Shown one piece after another: positions 26,945 to 35,910 of a stretch of DNA of 64,000 bases. Source of the stretch: Paraburkholderia sp. Lineage in GTDB: Bacteria > Pseudomonadota > Gammaproteobacteria > Burkholderiales > Burkholderiaceae. The DNA is taken from NCBI RefSeq assembly GCF_024281035.1, contig NZ_JAMXLH010000014.1:98816-162815 (forward strand), given 5' to 3'. The position numbers and the translations under genes are program-made. The notes below the pieces were generated by a model that searched no databases, was not told the origin of the DNA, and was given only the letters and a program-made list of their open reading frames with translations. The first letter of the stretch is position 1; every line of letters starts with the position of its first letter.

Positions 26945-27415
26945 ATGAACGTTTTACATTCTGCACGTTTGCGTACAGCATCGCCGCGAGGTCGCAAGCG
27001 CCGCAGTCGAGGATTCACGCTGATCGAAATCATGGTCGTGATTACGATCCTGGGCATTCTTGCTGCGCTGATCGTGCCCAGGATCATGAGCCGGCCCGAC
27101 GACGCGCGACGCGTCGCCGCGCGCCAGGACATCGGCACGATCATGCAGGCGCTCAAGCTCTACCGGCTCGACAACGGCCGCTATCCAACCGGGGAGCAGG
27201 GCCTTCAGGCGCTCGTGAAGAAGCCGTCCACCGACCCGGTGCCCAGCAACTGGAAAGACGGCGGTTATGTCGAACGCCTGCCGAACGATCCGTGGGGCAA
27301 CGCGTACGCGTACCTCAATCCAGGCCTGCACAGCGAGGTTGACGTCTTCAGCTATGGCGCCGACGGCAAGCCCGGAGGCGAAGGCAACAACGCCGACGTC
27401 GGGTCCTGGCAATAA
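26945..27415 (+). CDS. gspG: GspG, major pseudopilin
   Basis: A 156-residue prepilin with an Arg/Lys-rich leader, then G-FTLIEIMVVITILGILAAL with Glu5. The C-terminal part has the Ca-binding-loop region typical of GspG (YRLDNGRYPTGEQGLQAL; LPNDPWGNAYAY). PilD-type peptidase cuts after the Gly. Main subunit of the T2SS pseudopilus, first gene of the GHIJKLMN unit. Confidence 0.96.
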   Translation: MNVLHSARLRTASPRGRKRRSRGFTLIEIMVVITILGILAALIVPRIMSRPDDARRVAARQDIGTIMQALKLYRLDNGRYPTGEQGLQALVKKPSTDPVPSNWKDGGYVERLPNDPWGNAYAYLNPGLHSEVDVFSYGADGKPGGEGNNADVGSWQ

Positions 27416-27424
27416 GGGCGATCC

Positions 27425-27907
27425 ATGCGCACGCGTTCGACACGGCTCAGGCGCCCGGCGGGTTTTACGCTGCTCGAGATGCTGGTGGTGCTGTTCATTG
27501 CGGGTTTGCTGATATCGGTCGCGTCGCTGACGGTCTCGCGCAATCCGCGCAGCGAACTGCGTGAGGAGGCCGAACGCGTTGCGCTGCTGTTCGAATCGGC
27601 GGGCGACGAGGCCCAGGTGCGCGCAAGACCCATCGCGTGGCAGCCCGTTACGGGCGGATTTCGTTTCGACGTGCGCACGGAGGATGGCTGGCGTGCGCTG
27701 CGCGACGATCTTCTCGGCCCGCGTCAATGGGAAGGCGGCGTGAAGGGGGCTGCAATTGCGTATTCCGGCAGCGGTGACGCTACGCACGCGAGTCGCCTTG
27801 TATTCGGTACCGAAGCCGTGGATGCGCCTGTCGAAGTGACGCTCTTTTCCGCCGCCGGGCGCGTGACGATCGTCGGCACGGGCAGTGGCCGCTTCGAGGT
27901 GCGCTGA
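27425..27907 (+). CDS. gspH: GspH, minor pseudopilin
   Basis: A 160-residue protein with the prepilin site G-FTLLEMLVVLFIAGLLISV (Glu5 present) and a beta-rich C-terminal domain. Nine bases after gspG and three before gspI. Confidence 0.93.
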   Translation: MRTRSTRLRRPAGFTLLEMLVVLFIAGLLISVASLTVSRNPRSELREEAERVALLFESAGDEAQVRARPIAWQPVTGGFRFDVRTEDGWRALRDDLLGPRQWEGGVKGAAIAYSGSGDATHASRLVFGTEAVDAPVEVTLFSAAGRVTIVGTGSGRFEVR

Positions 27908-27909
27908 AC

Positions 27910-28338
27910 ATGTCGACCTCCCAACGTTCCTTCCGCGCAGCGCGCATTCAAAGCCACATTCAAGGCCACATGCAGGGCTTCACGTTGATCGAAATGCTCG
28001 TCGCGCTGTCGATCATCGCGATCGCGCTGGTCGCGTCGCTGCGCGCCGTGGGCAGTCTTGCCGCGAGCGAGGCGGATCTGCACGAGCGCCTGCTCGCGGG
28101 CTGGAGCGCCGACAACGCACTTGCCCAGTTGCGTCTCGATCACGCGTGGCCCGCGCTCGGCGAGCGGAGCTTCGACTGCTCCCAGGCCGCGCTGCCGCTC
28201 ATTTGCACGCAAACGGTGAGCGAATCGCCCAATCCGGTATTTCGTCGCGTGGAGGTGTCGGTCACGACGCCCGGCCGAACAGGAAATCTTGCGCAACTCG
28301 TTACGGTGCTCGGCAATGAGACGAACCGTTCCCTGTAA
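27910..28338 (+). CDS. gspI: GspI, minor pseudopilin
   Basis: A 142-residue protein with prepilin site G-FTLIEMLVALSIIAIALVA. The leader contains a small internal duplication (RIQSHIQGHMQG). It forms the pseudopilus tip complex with GspJ and GspK. Its 3' end overlaps gspJ. Confidence 0.93.
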   Translation: MSTSQRSFRAARIQSHIQGHMQGFTLIEMLVALSIIAIALVASLRAVGSLAASEADLHERLLAGWSADNALAQLRLDHAWPALGERSFDCSQAALPLICTQTVSESPNPVFRRVEVSVTTPGRTGNLAQLVTVLGNETNRSL

Positions 28339-29014
28339 GCGCGCACGCGTCGCACGCGTCACGCCTGGTAAGCGGGTGTGCGGCTTCACGCTCATCGAGC
28401 TGCTCGTTGCAATCGCCATTCTCGCCGTGGTGGCGATCCTCTCGTGGCGCGGGCTCGACCAGATCATCCGGGGGCGCGAGACGATCACGCGTTCGATGGC
28501 CGACGAACGCGTGTTCGCGCAGATGTTCGACCAGATGCAGATCGATTGCCGTCGCGCTGCCGACGACGATCAAGCGGGCGTGAGCGCGATCTCGCTCAAC
28601 GAGGGTGCGTTGCAGATCGTGCGCACGTTTGCCGTGCCGCCCGGTGCGGCCCCGCGGCTCCAGGTGGTGCGTTATCGCCTGAACGAAGGGCGTGTGGTGC
28701 GCTATGCGTCGCCGCCGCTTGCGAATCGCGGAGAACTGGGGCGCGCGCTTCGCGGCGGCGAGAGCGACGCGTGGAGCGCGTTGCCCATGATGGGCGGCGT
28801 CGACTCGATTAACGCGCGGTTCTACGTGCCGAAGGTCGGCTGGATCTCGGACATGCAGGACGTGGGCGCGCAACTCGCCGCCAATATCGGCAATCTCAAG
28901 GTGCCGTCGCCAGCCCATGCGCCCCTGCCGCGCGCCGTGACGGGGCTGGAGGTGCGCGTGAGCGCCCAGTCGCTTCAGTGGCCCGTTACGCGTGTGTTTC
29001 TGGTGGGAGGATGA
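28316..29014 (+). CDS. gspJ: GspJ, minor pseudopilin
   Basis: A 232-residue protein from ATG 28316; the frame can be extended upstream to a TTG at 28289. Prepilin site G-FTLIELLVAIAILAVVAIL. It overlaps gspI by 23 bases and its stop overlaps the start region of gspK, so the minor pseudopilins are probably translationally coupled. Confidence 0.92.
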   Translation: MRRTVPCKRARVARVTPGKRVCGFTLIELLVAIAILAVVAILSWRGLDQIIRGRETITRSMADERVFAQMFDQMQIDCRRAADDDQAGVSAISLNEGALQIVRTFAVPPGAAPRLQVVRYRLNEGRVVRYASPPLANRGELGRALRGGESDAWSALPMMGGVDSINARFYVPKVGWISDMQDVGAQLAANIGNLKVPSPAHAPLPRAVTGLEVRVSAQSLQWPVTRVFLVGG

Positions 29015-29016
29015 CG

Positions 29017-30159
29017 ATGCGTGCGCCGAATCTTCACGTCACGTGTCCCCCGCGGCGTCCCCTGCGGCGGCCCCGCCGTGCCTCGCAGCGCGGCGCCGGG
29101 ATCATCACGGCCATGCTGGTCGTCTCCCTTTCGGCCATCCTCGTTGCGGGCCTGCTGTGGCGCCAGCAAGTGCAACTGCGCCGCATCGAGAATCAGCGGC
29201 TCATCGCACAGGCCCAGTGGATCTCGCGCGGCGCGCTCGATTGGACGCGGCTCGTGCTGCGCTCGCAAGCCGACACGGCGGCGGGCATCACCTGGCTAGG
29301 CGGCGCGTGGGCCGTGCCGGTCGCGAGAACGCGCTTGTCCGATCTGCTTGGCCAGATCGGCGACGTGCGTGCACAGCAAGGCGCTGCCACGTATCTCGCC
29401 GGTTCGGTTGAGGATGCCCAGGCGCGCCTGAACTTGCGCAACCTCGTGTCGAGTCCCGCGCCCGGTCTGCTCCAGCTCAATCTCACACAGATCGAGGCGT
29501 TCGCGCGCTTGCTGCAACTGCTCGGCATCAACGGGCAACTGGCGAAGAACACGGCCGTGCATGTGCGCTCGGGGCTCATGCATTCGGCGACACGCTTTCA
29601 GACGGACGTGACCTCCACCGCGCAGCCGCTTCAAGGCGGCGCGGGTGGTGCCGGTGGTGCCGGTGGTGCGGCGGGCGCCTCGACGTTTACCCGCAACCCG
29701 GGCCTCGACGATGCCGACAGCAACAGCGCGGTCGCGCCGCTCATGATGACGAGCGTCGATGCATTGCTCGACGTGCCGGGCTTCACGCCGGACGCCGTCG
29801 CGAAACTGCGTCCGTTCGTGACGATCCTGCCGTCCACAACGGCAGTGAACATGAACACGGCGAGCGCGGAAGTGATCGCGGCGACTGTGCCCGGCATGAA
29901 CCTGTCGAGCGCGCAGGCGTTTGTCGCGCGACGCCAGCACGTGTTTTTCCGCAACGTGGCCGACGTGCAACTGGCGCTACAGGGCGCGGGCATACCGCAA
30001 ACGTCGATTGACACGAAACAGTGGGACGTCAACACGAGCTATTTTCTCGTTCACTCGCGCGTGGACCACGAGCGCGCCGAGGTGGTCCGCACGACGCTCG
30101 TCTGGCGCGACCCGCTAACCCATATGACGCGCATCGTGCGCGTGGGCGACGAACCATGA
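29017..30159 (+). CDS. gspK: GspK, minor pseudopilin
   Basis: A 380-residue protein, the largest pseudopilin. ATG 29017 is preferred over 29011 because GGGAGG ends at 29010, leaving proper spacing. The N-terminal hydrophobic segment GIITAMLVVSLSAILVAGLL follows an Arg-rich leader and lacks Glu5, as is normal for GspK. A Gly/Ala linker (GGAGGAGGAGGAAGA) lies near residue 210. It caps the pseudopilus tip. Confidence 0.92.
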   Translation: MRAPNLHVTCPPRRPLRRPRRASQRGAGIITAMLVVSLSAILVAGLLWRQQVQLRRIENQRLIAQAQWISRGALDWTRLVLRSQADTAAGITWLGGAWAVPVARTRLSDLLGQIGDVRAQQGAATYLAGSVEDAQARLNLRNLVSSPAPGLLQLNLTQIEAFARLLQLLGINGQLAKNTAVHVRSGLMHSATRFQTDVTSTAQPLQGGAGGAGGAGGAAGASTFTRNPGLDDADSNSAVAPLMMTSVDALLDVPGFTPDAVAKLRPFVTILPSTTAVNMNTASAEVIAATVPGMNLSSAQAFVARRQHVFFRNVADVQLALQGAGIPQTSIDTKQWDVNTSYFLVHSRVDHERAEVVRTTLVWRDPLTHMTRIVRVGDEP

Positions 30160-30193
30160 ATCCGACGCAATCCAATATCGAAGAGAGGTGCGT

Positions 30194-31528
30194 TTGAGCA
30201 CGCTGATGATTTTGATGCCGCCGCGAGATCCGGCGGTGCACTCGCAGGAATGGCAGTTGCCGGAGCTGCCGTTCGTGCTGCTCGACAAGGCGGGCAACAC
30301 GCAGCGCTCGGGCCGTGCGGCGCTTGCTCTGCTGCCGCGCGCGTCGTCGACTGTGCTGCTGATCGCCGCGCGCGACCTGCTGATGGTGCAGGTCGCCGTG
30401 CCGCCGCTTAAGGGACCGCGGCTGCGCCAGGCGCTGCCGAACGTCGTCGAGGATCAACTGATCCAGGATCCGCAGACTTGCCATCTGGCGCTCGATCCGC
30501 AGTCGATGGCCGATGGCCGGCACACGGTCGCGGCGATCGATCGCGGCTGGTTGCGCTTTCTGGTCGAGGGTTTTTCGGCGGCTGGACATCGCGCAGTGCG
30601 CGCCGTGCCCGTCGCGCGCTGTCTGCCACCGCCCGAAGCGCACGCGCCGGAAGCGGCCGTCGAGCCCGCAGTCGAGCCCGCAGTCGAGCCCGCCGTTGAG
30701 CCCGCAGTCGAGCCGGTGATCGCCTGCGTGTTCGGCCGGGTCATGTCCACCGCGCCCGCGCTGCTTGCGGGCGATGCGCCCGAACAGGCGCAGTCCGCGC
30801 CGGACGCGGCGCTCGAACTCGCGGTCGTGCGCGGCGCCTCGGAGCAAGGTTTTGCTGTACCGGCCGAGGGTGCGGTCGCCACCATCGCCGCGCTGGCCGG
30901 CGACGCGCCCGTCACGCTCTATTCGTTATCGGATCTGCCGGGCGAATCGTCTGCGACGGTACTGCCCGGCGCGCAACCGCTCACGCTCGAAGCGATCGCG
31001 CAGCGTGCGCTGGCATGCCGTTTCGATCTATGCCAGTTCGAATTCGCCGCGCAGCCGTGGCGTCTCGACCGCGCGACGCTGCGCCGTCTGCGCGTGCCGA
31101 TTGCGCTCGTGGCGGCGTCGCTCGCGGTGGCGATCGTCGGCGCCAATCTTCAATGGCTGATGCTCGCGCGCCAGCGCGACGCCATCGAGGCGCAGATGAC
31201 CGAAACGCTCCTCAACGCATTTCCGGACACCACCGTCGTTCTCGATGCGGCAGGGCAGATGACGCGCGGGTTGCAGCAGTTGCGCACGGCCGCGGGCGAG
31301 CCGTCGCCCGATGACTTCCTCGCGCTCGCCGACGGTCTCGCACGCTCGCTCGGTCCCGTACCCGCGAACGCGATTGCTGCACTCGATTATCGCGAGCGCC
31401 GCCTCGACGTGACGTTCCAGCCCGGCGTCGATGTCGATACCGGCCTCGCCGGACGGCTTGCGCGCAACGGCCTCGCGGGCACGGCGGACAGCAGCAGCGA
31501 CAAATGGACGATCAGGAACGCATCGTGA
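30194..31528 (+). CDS. gspL: GspL, type II secretion inner-membrane assembly protein
   Basis: About 444 residues from a TTG start at 30194 (reading M-STLMILMPPRD). GAGAGG at 30183-30188 gives good spacing to this TTG, whereas the GTG at 30188 sits inside the ribosome site. A cytoplasmic actin-like domain, one transmembrane helix (about 300-320) and a short periplasmic ferredoxin-like domain. It recruits GspE and binds GspM. It contains five tandem VEPA-type repeats (about residues 156-175). Confidence 0.9.
   Translation: MSTLMILMPPRDPAVHSQEWQLPELPFVLLDKAGNTQRSGRAALALLPRASSTVLLIAARDLLMVQVAVPPLKGPRLRQALPNVVEDQLIQDPQTCHLALDPQSMADGRHTVAAIDRGWLRFLVEGFSAAGHRAVRAVPVARCLPPPEAHAPEAAVEPAVEPAVEPAVEPAVEPVIACVFGRVMSTAPALLAGDAPEQAQSAPDAALELAVVRGASEQGFAVPAEGAVATIAALAGDAPVTLYSLSDLPGESSATVLPGAQPLTLEAIAQRALACRFDLCQFEFAAQPWRLDRATLRRLRVPIALVAASLAVAIVGANLQWLMLARQRDAIEAQMTETLLNAFPDTTVVLDAAGQMTRGLQQLRTAAGEPSPDDFLALADGLARSLGPVPANAIAALDYRERRLDVTFQPGVDVDTGLAGRLARNGLAGTADSSSDKWTIRNAS
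30659..30718 (+). repeat. gspL: Five 12-bp tandem repeats inside gspL encoding VEPA
   Basis: GTCGAGCCCGCA repeated with small changes, encoding VEPA four times and then VEPV, in a linker of the cytoplasmic domain. Unit length keeps the frame, so copy number could vary without harm. Confidence 0.85.
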
Positions 31529-32031
31529 AGACAACGGCGTTGAGCGGCGCGTGGGCCGGATTCTGGGAATCGCGCACGGCGCGCGAAAAGGTGGCGCTGA
31601 CATGGGGCGGCGCGGTGCTCGCGGTGGCGATTGGCTGGTCGGTGCTGTGGGCGCCTGCCGCTGACGGCCGCACGCAGTTGCGCGAGCGTATGCCGCGCTT
31701 GCAGCGCGAGCTTGCGCAGATGGCTGCGCAGGCCAAAGAAGCACGCTCGCTCGCGGGCCAGACGGCGGGCGTAGCGCCGACGGGTGCGGCGCTCAAGAAT
31801 GCGATGACCGCGTCGCTGGACGAGCACGGCCTCCAGGGCGCGCAGGTGCAACTGATCGGCACGACGGCGCAGGTGCAGCTTGAGAATGCGGCGTTTGCGG
31901 CCGTTTCGGCCTGGCTCAACGACGTACGCAAGCAATTCAAGGTGGAGGTGATCGAGGCGCACGTCATGGCGCAGAAGCCGGATGGCCAGGTCGACCTCAG
32001 CGTGTTACTGCAACCGGCGAACGTGCAGTGA
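31504..32031 (+). CDS. gspM: GspM, type II secretion inner-membrane protein
   Basis: A 175-residue frame from ATG 31504 or 168 residues from GTG 31525. The latter overlaps the gspL stop as GTGA and gives a more usual N-terminus (MKTTALSGAWAGFWESR). One transmembrane helix (about 35-52), then a coiled coil and a small periplasmic domain. Partner of GspL. Confidence 0.9.
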   Translation: MDDQERIVKTTALSGAWAGFWESRTAREKVALTWGGAVLAVAIGWSVLWAPAADGRTQLRERMPRLQRELAQMAAQAKEARSLAGQTAGVAPTGAALKNAMTASLDEHGLQGAQVQLIGTTAQVQLENAAFAAVSAWLNDVRKQFKVEVIEAHVMAQKPDGQVDLSVLLQPANVQ

Positions 32032-32052
32032 GCGCGATAGTGCTCTGCATGG

Positions 32053-32086
32053 GACCAGAGTAAGCGCTAAAGCGCTAACTCTGGTC
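32053..32086. repeat. 16-bp inverted repeat between gspM and gspN
   Basis: GACCAGAGTAAGCGCT (32053-32068) and AGCGCTAACTCTGGTC (32071-32086) pair with one mismatch around AA. No T-run follows. Could attenuate gspN, stabilise the upstream mRNA, or be an operator. Confidence 0.7.
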
Positions 32087-32103
32087 GACAGGAGATATCA
32101 ACT

Positions 32104-32883
32104 ATGACGTACTGGATGCAACGCGCGCGCGCGGCATTGCCGTGGCTGCTGGTGGGCGTGGTGTCGAGCGCCGCCGTGCTGCTCGCGCGCCTGCCCGCTG
32201 CCTGGATTGCACCGCGGTTCGCGCACATGAGCCACGGCCACGTGAACCTGGTCGATTCGGCAGGCTCGCTGTGGAACGGATCGGCGACGCTGATGCTCGC
32301 GGCGGGCGCGCAAGCGAATGGTTCGACGCTGCTGCCGGGCCGCGTCGAATGGCGGACCGCTTTCTGGCCGCTTTTCGCGGGGCGCGTGCGCATGCAGATG
32401 CACCAGACCGAAGCGATGCCCGAACCGGTGATCGTCGAGGCGACGCCGCGCGGCGCCACCTTGACGGCGGGCTCGATTGCCGTACCCGCTTCGTTGCTCG
32501 CGGGGCTCGGCGCGCCGTTCAATACGCTCGATTTCGATGGCAGGGTGCGGCTCGCGTGGGGCCCGTGGCGCACGTTCGGCACGGATGCATTCGGACGGCT
32601 CACCATCTCGCTAGCCGACATGAGCTCGCGCGTATCGCTTGTGAAGCCGCTCGGATCGTATGAGGTCGTGGTGCAGGCGAAGGGCGCGTCGTCGTCGCTC
32701 GATCTGTCGACTCAGAAGGGGGCGCTGGTGCTGAACGGGCACGGCACCCTATCGCGCACTTCGACGTCGTTCGAGGGAACCGCAAGCGCAACGCCCGATC
32801 AGCGTGAAAATCTGGCGGGTTTGCTGAATCTGCTGGGCCGCCCGGCCGGACCGGACACCGTTGCGCTGACCTTCATCCGCTGA
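32104..32883 (+). CDS. gspN: GspN, type II secretion protein N
   Basis: A 259-residue protein with an N-terminal signal-anchor (about 8-28) and a beta-rich periplasmic region typical of GspN. Last gene of the cluster, 72 bases after gspM with a strong hairpin between. GspN is dispensable in some T2SS. Confidence 0.9.
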   Translation: MTYWMQRARAALPWLLVGVVSSAAVLLARLPAAWIAPRFAHMSHGHVNLVDSAGSLWNGSATLMLAAGAQANGSTLLPGRVEWRTAFWPLFAGRVRMQMHQTEAMPEPVIVEATPRGATLTAGSIAVPASLLAGLGAPFNTLDFDGRVRLAWGPWRTFGTDAFGRLTISLADMSSRVSLVKPLGSYEVVVQAKGASSSLDLSTQKGALVLNGHGTLSRTSTSFEGTASATPDQRENLAGLLNLLGRPAGPDTVALTFIR

Positions 32884-33081
32884 GTGGAAACAGTTGCTAT
32901 CACGGTGCTGGTTGCAACCACACGGCGCTCGCTCCGTAACGCTGCGTCTCAAAAGCCGCGAATGAGGAATTTGGCCAGCCGCCGGGCGGCGCGTAATGAA
33001 TGCCTGTGTCAACATCACACGAGTTTCATGTTCAGGCCATAACCTCGACTTCCCAATTTCAAAGAAGTGAGGAAGTGCGTT

Positions 33082-34785
33082 GTGATCAATCACCGTTATT
33101 GTTCAATTCGTGTCGCAGTCCTGATCGTAGCCGGGTCGATGTTTCTCGGCGGATGCGGCAGCGATAGCGCAGTCAATACGATATCGTCGCCAGGACAAAC
33201 TGCGCCCGAAACCTGGACGATGCCGTCTACGGAAGCACCGCTTGGCCCTGCGGGGACCCGGCAATCGATTACAAGCCGGCCAGTGACCGCTGGCGTCACT
33301 CACTACCAGATCCAGCGCGGCACGCTGAGTCCGAACGACTTCTGGACCGTCAATATCGGTTTCTATCCGACGCAAGCTGCGGCACAAAACGATGCCGAGG
33401 CGTTGAAGGCGTTGGGATTCGACACGCGCTTCGATCGGTCTGCCGGAACGGACATCAAGGGCGATGTGCTCGGGTATTACCTGTCGGTCGACAAGTTCGG
33501 CACCCGAGCCGAAGCGGCCACGTTCGCCAACCAGATCGCAAAAGCGACAGCCAACAAGTACGAGCCCGGCGTGCGGAACACCGCGTTGGCCCGCAACGGC
33601 GCCACCGGCCCATGGATCATTAATGTGCTGGCGATCAAGCCATCGCAGACCACCGCGCGGCTTTCGTTTGCATTGCCCGGGGGAGACAATCTGGGCGGCG
33701 CGGGCGAAACCGTGACGGCCGCGGTGTCACGGCTCGGTGCCGTGGCCGGCATCAACGCCGGATTCTTCTCGAATATCAAACCCCTTCAGCATGCCGCAGC
33801 GCCGCGATCGCCAGTGGGCACAACGGTAGTTGACGGAAAGCTGGTCGGCACGGCGGCGGGCGGTCGTCCCGGCGTCATGATCACAACAACTGGCGCAGGT
33901 CATCCGAAGGTGACGGTGCTGCCGAAGCTGACGTCGTCGATAACGGTGACCGACGCTCAGAATTCGGCCATCGACGTGAAAAGTGTCGACCGTCCCATAC
34001 TCGGCACGGTCGTCAATTGCGGCACGCCCGCACAAGCGCCGCTCAAGACGCCGCAGCAGGATTACGTCTGCACCAACTTCGACGATCTCGTGATGTACGA
34101 CGCGCTCTACCTGCAAGGCGAGTCTTCGAACACGCTCGTCAACGCGGATTACAAAGGGTCGACCTACGAGCTGGTGGTTGACGCAGCCGGTACGGTCGTC
34201 GCGAGTCATGCGACGCTCGGTTCGCCCGCGCCGAAGGGCGGATACGTACTACAAGGCCTGGGCAAGAGCGCGGCATGGCTCGAGCGTCACGCGGCGGTCG
34301 GCACGAAGCTCACCCGGGCGGAGCACGTCTATTCGAACGGTAACGAGATCGCGCTCGCACCGGGCATGGCGATCGTCGAGGCAGGACCGACCCTTTCGGG
34401 GGAGAATCCGCTGCAGAACGCCTGGACCGAGGGTTTCTCGCCGACCCTGAGCGGAATCGTCAGTAGTGACTCGGTAGACCCATCCAACATTCGCTGGTAC
34501 GAAGGCTGGGTTGTGGCGCGCAACGGGCGCACGGCAATTGGTGTCAGCGGAGACGGCACGATCCTGCTGGTCGAAATCGACGGGCGGCAACCGATGGTCA
34601 GCCTGGGAACCTCGATTCAGGAAACGTCGGACGTGATGACATGGCTTGGTGCGACCTCGGCCATCAATCTCGATGGCGGCGGGTCGAGCAACATGGTTGT
34701 GAACGGAGCGACTGTGGGCCATCCGTCCGATGGCAGTGGCGAACGCGCAGTAGGCGGCACGTTGCTGATTGGCGCGAAGCAGTAA
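33082..34785 (+). CDS. Lipoprotein with SPOR-like and phosphodiester glycosidase (NAGPA-type) domains
   Basis: About 567 residues from GTG 33082, with GAGGAAG six bases upstream; an in-frame GTG at 33067 has no ribosome site. Lipobox FLGGC, with Gly at +2, predicts an outer-membrane lipoprotein. Residues about 75-165 look like a SPOR/cell-wall-binding repeat (FYPTQAAAQNDAEALKALGF). The C-terminal half is a phosphodiester glycosidase domain (GAVAGINAGFF; AINLDGGGSSNMVVNG). The substrate is probably a periplasmic or cell-wall-linked glycan phosphodiester, but that is inference. Separate from the gsp operon by about 200 bases. Confidence 0.8.
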   Translation: MINHRYCSIRVAVLIVAGSMFLGGCGSDSAVNTISSPGQTAPETWTMPSTEAPLGPAGTRQSITSRPVTAGVTHYQIQRGTLSPNDFWTVNIGFYPTQAAAQNDAEALKALGFDTRFDRSAGTDIKGDVLGYYLSVDKFGTRAEAATFANQIAKATANKYEPGVRNTALARNGATGPWIINVLAIKPSQTTARLSFALPGGDNLGGAGETVTAAVSRLGAVAGINAGFFSNIKPLQHAAAPRSPVGTTVVDGKLVGTAAGGRPGVMITTTGAGHPKVTVLPKLTSSITVTDAQNSAIDVKSVDRPILGTVVNCGTPAQAPLKTPQQDYVCTNFDDLVMYDALYLQGESSNTLVNADYKGSTYELVVDAAGTVVASHATLGSPAPKGGYVLQGLGKSAAWLERHAAVGTKLTRAEHVYSNGNEIALAPGMAIVEAGPTLSGENPLQNAWTEGFSPTLSGIVSSDSVDPSNIRWYEGWVVARNGRTAIGVSGDGTILLVEIDGRQPMVSLGTSIQETSDVMTWLGATSAINLDGGGSSNMVVNGATVGHPSDGSGERAVGGTLLIGAKQ

Positions 34786-34795
34786 ATCCGGACAG

Positions 34796-34823
34796 GCCTC
34801 GGCCATCTTCGTGAGGCCGAGGC
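34796..34823 (+). terminator. Hairpin after the glycosidase lipoprotein gene
   Basis: GCCTCGGCC (34796-34804) pairs with GGCCGAGGC (34815-34823), starting 11 bases after the stop. No clear T-run, so only a probable terminator. Confidence 0.55.
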
Positions 34824-35051
34824 TGATCGTGCAAGCGGCGCTTCGGAAATCGCCGCTTGCCGCACGTGGGCGAGGAGCGAACGTCCGTGCGGTGCGACAA
34901 AATGCTTGCGCCGACCCGTGGGCATTGTGCTTATCTCATAAAAGATGTATCGTTCGTAGATGTTAAGCGCAGGCCGGGCCAATTCCGGTACTACCTGACA
35001 CGTTGGCGCGCCGATAACAAGGCGGCAGACGTGTAGCGATACGAGTACAAA

Positions 35052-35594
35052 ATGACTTCTGATAGCCGCCTGTTCAAGCCAGCGCCCACTTTTGACGAAC
35101 CCATCGAAATGCTGAAGGCGTGCCACGAGCGAATTGCCGCTCAGTGCGCGACGCTCGACAAGCTCACGGCGTACCTCCCCGAGCATGGTTCAGACGCGCA
35201 GGCGCAGCAGGCAGCCCGAAACATCATGCGCTATTTCGATGTGGCGGGCGCGCATCACCATGCTGACGAGGAACAGGATCTCTTTCCGATGCTGGTCGAA
35301 GTCGGCCGACGCCAGGGCCAGGCAGTGGACGAACTGATTGCATCCTTGCTTGGCGAGCATCGATCCATGGAGGCTGCGTGGGCGCAATTGCGCGCGGTGC
35401 TTGCCGACATTGCCGAAGGAAAAGCGCAATTGCTCGAGCGTGCCGGGGTGGATGACTTTATCAGCGCTTACGCCAGCCACATCGCCAGGGAAGAGCGCGA
35501 CGTTCTGGCATTCGCCGAAGCGAATCTGGATCGGGAGCAACTGGCCAGCCTCAGCGCCGTCATGGTGGCGCGTCGCAGCGCTGCGCACCCGTGA
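35052..35594 (+). CDS. Hemerythrin HHE-domain protein
   Basis: A 180-residue four-helix protein with the di-iron ligand pattern: His in KACHERI, then HHHADEEQDLFP, GEHRSMEAAW and YASHIAREERDVL. It binds O2 or NO, or senses or stores iron, in the cytoplasm. No signal peptide and no other domain. Monocistronic; the next gene has its own leader. Confidence 0.88.
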   Translation: MTSDSRLFKPAPTFDEPIEMLKACHERIAAQCATLDKLTAYLPEHGSDAQAQQAARNIMRYFDVAGAHHHADEEQDLFPMLVEVGRRQGQAVDELIASLLGEHRSMEAAWAQLRAVLADIAEGKAQLLERAGVDDFISAYASHIAREERDVLAFAEANLDREQLASLSAVMVARRSAAHP

Positions 35595-35788
35595 CGCGGT
35601 TTTACGCGTGTCGTACCAGGCCGAGTGCGTGACGTCGGTCGTATCACGCATTTTTGCCGCGTCTTTCCGATACGACACGCTTGCCGACAGCTATTTCGTC
35701 TTTGCCTCGCTTGCCTGTGCGCTTGGCCTGCTGGTGAGAATACGGGCAACGGTTGACGCCTCACTTGGGCTGCTGCAAGATGCTCGAC
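35595..35788. other. Region between the hemerythrin gene and the Thr leader; must hold the leader promoter
   Basis: About 190 bases. TTGACG near 35750 is a candidate -35 but no good -10 is paired with it. No gene seen. Confidence 0.4.
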
Positions 35789-35845
35789 ATGAACTTCATT
35801 GCGCTCACCACCACTACCACCACGACCGCTTATGGCGGGTCGTGA
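35789..35845 (+). CDS. Threonine-rich leader peptide of an attenuator
   Basis: An 18-codon frame MNFIALTTTTTTTAYGGS with seven consecutive Thr codons (35807-35827, mostly ACC). It ends 37 bases before a GC-rich hairpin. Length, single-amino-acid run and position match the leader peptides of amino-acid attenuators (thrL, hisL, trpL types). The ribosome site is weak. The downstream gene is a cysteine hydrolase, not a threonine biosynthesis gene. Confidence 0.7.
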   Translation: MNFIALTTTTTTTAYGGS

Positions 35846-35910
35846 GGTCGGTACGTGAGCTAGAGATATCGTATTCACCCCAAGGCCCCGCCAGTAATGG
35901 ACGGGGCCTT
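35821..35910 (+). promoter_or_regulatory. Transcription attenuator with mutually exclusive hairpins
   Basis: Three competing pairings are visible. 1:2 is CACGACCGC (35821-35829) with GCGGGTCGTG (35835-35844), one bulge. 2:3 is TGGCGGG (35833-35839) with CCCGCCA (35887-35893). 3:4 is AAGGCCCCG (35882-35890) with CGGGGCCTT (35902-35910), extended by CCA/TGG in the loop. Segment 1 lies at the end of the Thr codons. A ribosome stalled there for lack of charged tRNA-Thr would free segment 2 to pair with 3 and prevent the 3:4 terminator. The U-run after 3:4 is weak (GAAGTTT). Confidence 0.7.
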
